Source: Acidobacteriota bacterium
GTDB lineage: Bacteria > Acidobacteriota > Terriglobia > UBA7540
Reading direction: 5' to 3'
DNA: 8,300 bases
NCBI GenBank assembly: GCA_003224635.1
Contig: QHZK01000182.1
Span: 1-8,300, forward strand
Shown here: positions 4,625 to 8,300 of the stretch, piece after piece
Position numbering within the stretch: the first letter of the stretch is position 1
Layout: every line of letters starts with the position of its first letter
Translations under genes and position numbers: made by a program
The notes under the pieces: model-generated
What the model was told of the DNA's origin: nothing
What the model saw: the letters and a program-made list of their open reading frames with translations, nothing else
Database searches by the model: none

Positions 4625-6010
4625 CTATCGCAAACTACCGACATACCTCACTCGCCAAATGGAGTTAGAGCCATCGTCAGTCACCATCAAGGAGCCGTCC
4701 TTCGCAACCGTTACGCCGACGGGGCGTCCCCACGCGTGTCCGTCCGCGGTCACGAAGCCGCTGACAAAATGCTCGTATTCTCCGGTTGCCCTCCCGTTCT
4801 TGAGCGGTACGCCAACCACCTCGTACCCCGTCCGCACCGCCTTGTTCCACGAGCCGTGCTCGGCGGCAAAGATGTCTCCCCGGTACTCCTTTGGAAACTG
4901 GTCCCCTTGGTAGAACACCATTTCAAGCGAGGCATTGTGCGGCTCGAGAAGAACATCGGGAACGATAACCTTGCTTTTCAGCTCGGGATGCTTGCCCTTG
5001 TGCCGGGGGTCCTGGTTGGCGCCGATGTAGTACCAGGGCCAGCCATAAAAGCCTCCCTCTTGAACGTGGGTGATGTAATCCGGCGGGAGATTGTCACCGA
5101 GTTGGTCACGCTCGTTAACCGAAGCCCACAATTCCCCGGTTTGCGAGTCTACGGCGATCCCGACCGGATTCCGGATGCCCCAGGCATAGACGCGCAGTCC
5201 CGCACCATCGGGGTTCGCCTCCAGGATGTTGGCCCGGTGGTACTCCACAGGATTGCGGTCAGTGTCATCGCCGTTCGAGCGCGACCCGACCGAGATATAC
5301 AACTTCTTGCCGTCGAGGGAAAACGCCAGGTCTCGCGTCCAATGCCCACCGCCCCGCAATCGCCCGAAGCCAGGAAGGCTGGGTACGATCACCTGTTGTG
5401 GGGCGCGAGCTTTCAGGTCCCCGTTTTCATAGGGAAAGCGAACCACGGAGTCGGTATTCGCCACATAGACATATTTCGGATCAGGCCCGGGAGGGTAGAA
5501 TGCAATCCCAAAGGGCAAAGTAAGGCCGCCGACGAACACCTGGCCGCTCTGCGCCTTGCCATCCTTGCCGATGCCCCTGAACACCTTCACCCGGCCCGGC
5601 TCGCTTTCCGCGACGAACAAGTCACCGTTGGGTGCGGTACGGATCTCCCTCGGATTGTCCAGGCCCGTGGCGTATTGTTCGACTTTGAATCCGGGCGGGA
5701 CCTGGGGCCAGGCGTCCGCCGGTCTCGGCGCCAGCTTGGGCCCGTTGTCTACAGACTCGCTAGCGTAAGGCGGCGGCAGATCGCGCGGGGTGATCTTCTG
5801 AAAAGTCCCTGGCTTCTCCCCCCGGTAGTCCGTGAACACGCTCGCGCCGGGCGCCCCGTTGGTTTCGTCGATACGATTCGCTTCGCCGGTGCGACAAGCT
5901 GACACAGTCACCGCCAGATATCCGATCGTAAGCAATAGACCGAACGCCGTCGCAATCACGGCTCGATAAGAGCGGTCTCTTTGCGACCTTCCTTGCATTG
6001 TGCTCTCCAT
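4625..6010 (-). CDS. PQQ-type sorbosone/glucose dehydrogenase-like lipoprotein
   Basis: A 461-residue protein with a lipoprotein signal peptide: basic start (R-S-Q-R-D-R), hydrophobic core, and lipobox V-S-A-C with Cys39. The mature part is a six-bladed propeller of the glucose/sorbosone dehydrogenase family. It shows P-P-G-F-K-V-E-Q-Y-A-T-G-L near its start, G-G-H-W-T-R-D-L-A-F (the His, residue 223, aligns with the presumed catalytic base of soluble PQQ glucose dehydrogenases), Y-A-W-G-I-R-N-P-V-G, G-W-P-W-Y-Y-I-G, H-G-S-W-N-K and D-D-G-S-N-S-I-W-R-V. It probably oxidises a sugar or aldose-like substrate at the cell envelope using PQQ; the substrate is unknown. I place the start at ATG 6010 because GAGG stands 5 bases upstream. 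The frame extends to a GTG at 6097, but that would put 29 non-signal residues before the signal peptide. ATG 5998 is also possible. Confidence 0.88.
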   Translation of the reverse strand: MESTMQGRSQRDRSYRAVIATAFGLLLTIGYLAVTVSACRTGEANRIDETNGAPGASVFTDYRGEKPGTFQKITPRDLPPPYASESVDNGPKLAPRPADAWPQVPPGFKVEQYATGLDNPREIRTAPNGDLFVAESEPGRVKVFRGIGKDGKAQSGQVFVGGLTLPFGIAFYPPGPDPKYVYVANTDSVVRFPYENGDLKARAPQQVIVPSLPGFGRLRGGGHWTRDLAFSLDGKKLYISVGSRSNGDDTDRNPVEYHRANILEANPDGAGLRVYAWGIRNPVGIAVDSQTGELWASVNERDQLGDNLPPDYITHVQEGGFYGWPWYYIGANQDPRHKGKHPELKSKVIVPDVLLEPHNASLEMVFYQGDQFPKEYRGDIFAAEHGSWNKAVRTGYEVVGVPLKNGRATGEYEHFVSGFVTADGHAWGRPVGVTVAKDGSLMVTDDGSNSIWRVRYVGSLR

Positions 6011-6051
6011 GTCCGCCTCACGCCTGAGTCCCCACTTCGCGCTGACGAGCC

Positions 6052-6081
6052 AATACAGCTCTTTGGGTTTGTTTAGTCCAA
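6052..6081 (-). promoter_or_regulatory. Possible promoter of the dehydrogenase-like gene
   Basis: On the - strand TTGGAC (6081-6076) and TGTATT (6057-6052) are separated by 18 bp, upstream of the ATG at 6010. The match is moderate. If real it rules out the longer start at 6097. Confidence 0.3.
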
Positions 6082-6125
6082 AACCGTCTGAAGCCACTGC
6101 GAAAACGCTTTAAACTGGCCCCGAA

Positions 6126-6154
6126 ATTGGCTTTATTTTAATGCCATTTTTCAA
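6126..6154 (-). repeat. Dispersed repeat unit, copy A (divergent)
   Basis: On the - strand it reads AAAAATGGCATTAAAATAAA then GCCAAT. It shares the AAAATGGC block and the terminal AAA-AAAGCCAAT block with copy B. Confidence 0.55.
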
Positions 6155-6207
6155 CTAACTTGTTGATACGATTGGCGACCAGCGTAGGGAGGCTGGACCG
6201 GAGGTGA

Positions 6208-6238
6208 ATTGGGTTTGTTTTTTGGCCATTTTTGGATT
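6208..6238 (-). repeat. Dispersed repeat unit, copy B (divergent)
   Basis: On the - strand it contains CCAAAAATGGCC and AAAACAAACCCAAT. It is in the same orientation as the other copies and 82 bp from copy A. Confidence 0.55.
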
Positions 6239-6261
6239 AAACTGCTCATTCTAAACAACAT

Positions 6262-6290
6262 ATTGGCTTTGTTTCCGCCAAAATTTGCCC
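6262..6290 (-). repeat. Dispersed repeat unit, copy C
   Basis: On the - strand it contains GGGCAAATTTTGGC followed by GGAAACAAAGCCAAT. It is identical to copy D at 25 of 29 positions. Confidence 0.75.
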
Positions 6291-6510
6291 TTTTTTTTGC
6301 GCTTTTCTTGGGCTCGGCGCAAAAGTTGGCTCGTGAGGTAGGCTAGCTTGCGCGTCATACCCTACTTCCGATTCGCCATTTCCGTCTCCTGATTCGCCTG
6401 TGGGGACCTCGGTGTCCGGGCGCCCGCCGTCATGCCTTGTCATCGTCGATGATTTCATGCTGCTCCTCTGTCGGGCCGAGATGATACACACAATCGACTT
6501 AACACCGCTT

Positions 6511-6539
6511 GTTGGCTTTGTTTCCTCGAAAATTTGGCC
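6511..6539 (-). repeat. Dispersed repeat unit, copy D
   Basis: On the - strand it contains GGCCAAATTTTCGA followed by GGAAACAAAGCCAAC. Same orientation as copy C and about 249 bp from it. Confidence 0.75.
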
Positions 6540-6681
6540 GATTCGGGCCAAATTGTCGTCTTCAATCAACAGCCTATCCGCAGCGGTTCCCACACCCTTT
6601 CAGCCTACCACAACCGGACCAGGCTCGTGAGACGCATGGGACAAATTATTTCGCGATTATGCTTACTTAACACAAATCCTC

Positions 6682-6705
6682 ACGCAAAGACGCCAAGCCG
6701 CAATG
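6682..6705. repeat. Octamer tandem remnant (ACGCAAAG-like)
   Basis: Three 8-nt units, ACGCAAAG, ACGCCAAG and CCGCAATG, stand in tandem. The sequence resembles the 'cgcaaagacgcaaag' intergenic repeats I recall from several environmental phyla. Only a short degenerate stretch is present. Confidence 0.5.
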
Positions 6706-6728
6706 AAATCCGTCGGTTTTGAACTACT

Positions 6729-6766
6729 CCCTCTCCCCTTGCGGGAGAGGGGCCGGGGGTGAGGGG
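6729..6766. repeat. REP-like palindrome with G-rich tail
   Basis: CCCTCTCCC (6729-6737) and GGGAGAGGG (6743-6751) are perfect 9-bp arms around a 5-base loop, followed by GGGGGTGAGGGG (6755-6766). This arrangement is a common dispersed palindrome in many GC-rich genomes. No T run follows, so it is not a standard intrinsic terminator. Confidence 0.75.
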
Positions 6767-6830
6767 TTGTCGCTAATCCTTGGGTCAAGTGCAATAATCC
6801 CGAAGATTTCTTGAGATTGAGACGACCGCC

Positions 6831-6860
6831 TTGCGGAAAATAGCATCGTAATGATATGAT
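6831..6860 (+). promoter_or_regulatory. Promoter of the toxin-antitoxin operon
   Basis: TTGCGG (6831-6836) and TATGAT (6855-6860) are separated by 18 bp, a good sigma-70-type pair. The predicted start falls inside the palindrome at 6861-6886, 35-40 bases before the toxin start. Confidence 0.65.
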
Positions 6861-6886
6861 GAGATGTATTCTATAGATTACATCTC
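6861..6886. promoter_or_regulatory. Palindromic operator candidate of the toxin-antitoxin operon
   Basis: GAGATGTA (6861-6868) and TACATCTC (6879-6886) are perfect inverted arms, and the centre TCTATAGA (6870-6877) is also palindromic on the same axis. The whole 26 bp has only one mismatched pair (6869/6878). It begins immediately after the -10 box, so a bound antitoxin would cover the transcription start. HigA-type antitoxins normally repress their own operon this way. Confidence 0.75.
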
Positions 6887-6902
6887 ACGCGCCGATAAAT
6901 GA

Positions 6903-7227
6903 GTGGATGCGAGGCCAAGGCAGGTACAGAACTATGAGACCGCAGACGGGCGAAGCCCGTTTGAAGAGTGGATGGCGACCCTGATTGGAAATAAAATACA
7001 CGGCATCATTCTAAATCGGCTCGATAGAGTTCAAGCCGGGAACCTGGGAGACTGGGGAGCGGTAGGTGAAGGTGTGTGCGAATTAAGATTTCGATTTCGG
7101 TCCCGGATACCGAGTCTATTTCGGACAAGACGGAGATCAAATCATATTGCTCGCAGGCGGGACCAAAGCACACCAGTCCAGGGATATCAAGAGGGCGAAG
7201 GAATACTGGAGAGACTACAATGCCTAA
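6903..7227 (+). pseudogene. HigB/RelE-type toxin (Gp49-like), frameshifted
   Basis: The first part (GTG 6903 to about 7091) reads V-Q-N-Y-E-T-A-D-G-R-S-P-F-E-E-W, then I-I-L-N-R-L-D-R-V-Q-A-G-N-L-G-D and G-E-G-V-C-E-L-R-F, the typical N-terminal two thirds of phage Gp49/HigB-like mRNA interferases. The conserved remainder continues in another frame from 7093: D-F-G-P-G-Y-R-V-Y-F-G-Q-D-G-D, L-L-A-G-G-T-K, R-D-I-K-R-A-K-E-Y-W-R-D-Y-N-A, stop at 7225-7227. Removing one base within TTTC (7089-7092) restores a 107-residue protein of normal length and pattern. Unshifted, the frame runs through unrelated residues to 7268. The start is constrained: a stop precedes GTG 6903 in frame and no better start exists. 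The intact protein would cleave mRNA at the ribosome; as it stands the toxin is probably inactive unless the shift is a sequencing error or is bypassed. Confidence 0.88.
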
Positions 7228-7525
7228 GCGGACAAGGAGCTATCGCTCTTGGTTACTCGGACAGCTAACCGATCCCCGAATAGCGGCAGATTATCTCAAC
7301 GCGGCGCGCGGGGACTCGCCCAAGATGTTCTTGGTTGCCTTGCGTAACGTAGCCAAGGCGCACCAAATGGCCAAAGTTGCGAAGAGTGCTGGAGTTGCAA
7401 GAGAGAGTCTCTACAACACGCTCTCAAGGGGCGGCAACCCTCGCCTTAATACCCTTGATTCAGTCCTAAAGGCTATGGGATTGAAGATCGCTGTCGAACC
7501 AGATTTACCGGAGCAACCTACTTAA
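7220..7525 (+). CDS. HigA-like antitoxin (HI1420-type addiction module antidote)
   Basis: A 101-residue protein whose C-terminal half is a helix-turn-helix: Q-M-A-K-V-A-K-S-A-G-V-A-R-E-S-L-Y-N-T-L-S-R-G-G-N followed by L-N-T-L-D-S-V-L-K-A-M-G-L. This is the pattern of the antidote family encoded downstream of HigB/Gp49 toxins. Residues 15-33 (Q-L-T-D-P-R-I-A-A-D-Y-L-N-A-A) match the usual N-terminal segment. The ATG at 7220 is preceded by GGAGAG and overlaps the corrected toxin frame by 8 bases, so the two are translationally coupled. The frame is open further upstream but the family start is clear. It should neutralise the toxin and bind the palindrome at 6861-6886. It is intact while the toxin is not. 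Its stop overlaps that of the - strand gene that follows. Confidence 0.9.
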   Translation: MPKRTRSYRSWLLGQLTDPRIAADYLNAARGDSPKMFLVALRNVAKAHQMAKVAKSAGVARESLYNTLSRGGNPRLNTLDSVLKAMGLKIAVEPDLPEQPT

Positions 7526-7746
7526 TCATCAGCGACGGCGAAACGCGCGGCTTCGCGGGCAGGGTTTTCCTTCCGGTGTTCCGGGTGTGCTGCTCTTCCA
7601 TCCACACTACGCTTGTGGGCTGTGACTGGCTCGTGACATTCGATGCAGCGCCCGTGCCGTTCCTCAGTCCCGGCTACATCAGCAGCCTGTACCTTCTTCC
7701 ATTCATTCCCTCTCTTCACTTCGAGGTCTGTGCACCTTGGTGGCAT
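7522..7746 (-). CDS. Unrecognised small CxxC/HxxH protein
   Basis: A 74-residue protein with R-C-I-E-C-H (Cys34, Cys37, His38), His44 and A-A-H-P-E-H (His54, His57), an arrangement suited to binding one metal ion such as zinc. The pattern 'C-x-E-C-x-x-x-V-x-x-H ... A-A-H-x-E-H' resembles small hypothetical proteins I recall from proteobacteria and, loosely, the zinc-binding N-terminus of CoiA-like proteins, which has C-x-x-C and H-F-x-H. Function is unknown. I chose ATG 7746 because GGAGGG lies 10 bases upstream and a perfect TTGACA stands further upstream. An in-frame TTG at 7794 would sit inside that promoter. The stop codon overlaps the antitoxin stop (7523-7525) tail to tail. The C-terminus is alanine/arginine-rich and may be degraded. 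Confidence 0.65.
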   Translation of the reverse strand: MPPRCTDLEVKRGNEWKKVQAADVAGTEERHGRCIECHEPVTAHKRSVDGRAAHPEHRKENPAREAARFAVADD

Positions 7747-7767
7747 GATTGGAGGCCCTCCGCGTAA

Positions 7768-7794
7768 ACAATATAAGCCGACCGCGTTTGTCAA
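7768..7794 (-). promoter_or_regulatory. Candidate promoter of the small CxxC protein gene
   Basis: On the - strand TTGACA (7794-7789) is a perfect -35 box. The best -10 at acceptable spacing is TATTGT (7773-7768, 15-bp spacer). TATATT (7775-7770) looks better but is only 13 bp away. The start of transcription would lie a little upstream of GGAGGG and the ATG at 7746. Confidence 0.45.
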
Positions 7795-7880
7795 GCCGAC
7801 TTACGGCCAAGTCGTGGCCGAGTCATGGTGAGTCATGGGATATGCAGCGTGGTCTCTCTTCAAGTATAGTGGACTTGTCC

Positions 7881-8300
7881 ATGGCCAATGCTGCCCCTAC
7901 CGCGCTCATCACCGGCGCCTCACGCGGGATCGGTCGCGGAATCGCGGTCGAGCTGGCTCGCCGCGGATGGGCGATCGCGATCAACTATGCAAGGGACCAG
8001 GAAGCCGCTCGGGAGTGCCGGAGACTCTGCGAGAAGGCTGCGCCGGACCCGTCGAACGCCTCCTTCGAAATCATCCAGGCGGACGTCTCACGTCCTGACG
8101 ATCGGGCGCGCCTGCTTGATTCCGTCCTCGCGCGGTTTGGATGGGTCGATCTTTTGGTGAACAACGCCGGCGTGGCGCCGGCCGTGCGGACCGACCTGCT
8201 CGAAGCCAGCGAAGAGAGCTTTGACCGCGTCATGGCCACGAATCTCAAGGGCCCTTATTTTCTGACGCAGCGCGTCGCCCAGTTCTGGGTATCTCGCGCG
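7881..8300 (+). CDS. SDR-family oxidoreductase (3-ketoacyl-ACP reductase-like), partial
   Basis: The first 140 codons of a gene that runs off the right edge. The Rossmann nucleotide-binding motif T-G-A-S-R-G-I-G (11-18) follows a short N-terminus, the acidic residue Asp68 comes in A-D-V-S, the structural N-N-A-G is at 94-97 and the tetrad Asn at 121 (N-L-K-G). The catalytic Tyr-x-x-x-Lys lies beyond the window. The segment N-N-A-G-V-A-P-A-V-R-T-D-L-L-E-A, then E-S-F-D-R-V, resembles the PRK12745 branch, annotated as 3-ketoacyl-ACP reductases although true substrates vary. A basic Arg15 after the glycine motif favours NADPH. The start at ATG 7881 has only a weak TGGA upstream; GTG 7869 in the same frame would add four residues. 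A TATAGT (7865-7870) could be a -10 box very close to the start. Confidence 0.9.
   Translation, partial: MANAAPTALITGASRGIGRGIAVELARRGWAIAINYARDQEAARECRRLCEKAAPDPSNASFEIIQADVSRPDDRARLLDSVLARFGWVDLLVNNAGVAPAVRTDLLEASEESFDRVMATNLKGPYFLTQRVAQFWVSRA

Larger units (their letters stand above)
6098..6902. other. Gene-poor, repeat-bearing intergenic stretch
   Basis: No reading frame here has convincing protein features. The stretch contains four degenerate copies of a GGAAACAAAGCCAA-type unit, a T8 run (6291-6298), an ACGCAAAG-type octamer tandem, a GC-rich palindrome followed by a G-rich tract, and, at the right end, the promoter and operator of the toxin-antitoxin locus. A - strand frame at 6246-6593 mostly translates the repeats. 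Within it an ATG after GAGGAG (- strand, ATG at 6453) could start a 70-residue product, but nothing recognisable is seen in it. Confidence 0.7.

Noticed and set aside
4736..5902. 388-codon + strand open frame opposite the dehydrogenase-like gene
   Set aside because: Its product has no recognisable features and lies wholly inside a gene with a signal peptide and conserved propeller motifs.
6246..6593. - strand frame of 115 codons in the repeat-rich region
   Set aside because: Both ends translate the GGAAACAAAGCCAA repeat units (E-T-K-P twice), and the middle shows no protein pattern. A shorter ATG at 6453 with GAGGAG upstream remains conceivable but unsupported.
6729..6751. GC-rich palindrome as an intrinsic terminator
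   Set aside because: No T run follows on either strand; it matches a common dispersed palindrome better.
6899..6937. ATG at 6899 as the toxin start
   Set aside because: It is in a different frame and meets a stop after 12 codons; the toxin pattern is in the frame of GTG 6903.
7835..8160. Open frames overlapping the right-edge oxidoreductase on both strands
   Set aside because: The frame from ATG 7881 carries T-G-x-x-x-G-I-G and N-N-A-G at the correct distances and stays open to the window end; the others are shadows.
1..8300. Sigma-54 (-24/-12) promoters for the NtrC-type regulator
   Set aside because: By eye I found no TGGCAC-N5-TTGC-like pair at proper spacing upstream of any gene here.

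Overview
The window looks like a chromosomal stretch of a GC-rich, Gram-negative-type bacterium. No ribosomal RNA or universal marker gene is present, so the taxon cannot be fixed. Several features together are what I would expect of an Acidobacteriota-like (less likely Planctomycetota/Verrucomicrobiota-like) genome: 7-nt tandem repeats between genes, a sorbosone-dehydrogenase-type lipoprotein, an NtrC-type regulator and a membrane-anchored 'GTVLTVRL' domain protein. This is an impression from memory, not a search result.

Left part (1-2176, all + strand): the 3' end of a TlpA/thioredoxin-like gene; an intergenic block of heptamer and 44-nt repeats that runs up to the start codon of an ABC-2 family permease gene; a second heptamer array; then a fluoride-response unit. 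That unit is a crcB-type fluoride riboswitch with an overlapping intrinsic terminator, the crcB (Fluc) fluoride channel gene and a DUF190 gene with a strong ribosome-binding site. The aptamer pseudoknot and the terminator compete for the same ACUCC segment, which predicts that fluoride switches expression on.

Middle part (2206-6010, all - strand): in transcription order, a PQQ-type sorbosone/glucose dehydrogenase-like lipoprotein, an unrecognised membrane-anchored protein, and a sigma-54 activator of the NtrC family whose receiver domain has lost several phosphorylation-pocket residues. The gap before the regulator gene holds a well-formed two-arm stem-loop that may be a structured RNA. No sensor kinase is adjacent.

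Right part (6011-8300): about 890 bp without a convincing gene, carrying at least three unrelated repeat families. It is followed by a HigB/HigA-type toxin-antitoxin locus with its own promoter and a near-perfect 26-bp palindromic operator candidate. The toxin reading frame carries a single-base shift while the antitoxin is intact. Converging on it is a small unrecognised CxxC/HxxH protein gene on the - strand, and the window ends inside an SDR-family oxidoreductase gene (FabG/PRK12745-like). The most interesting items are the frameshifted toxin with its operator, the candidate structured RNA at 3659-3727, the degenerate receiver, and the repeat families.
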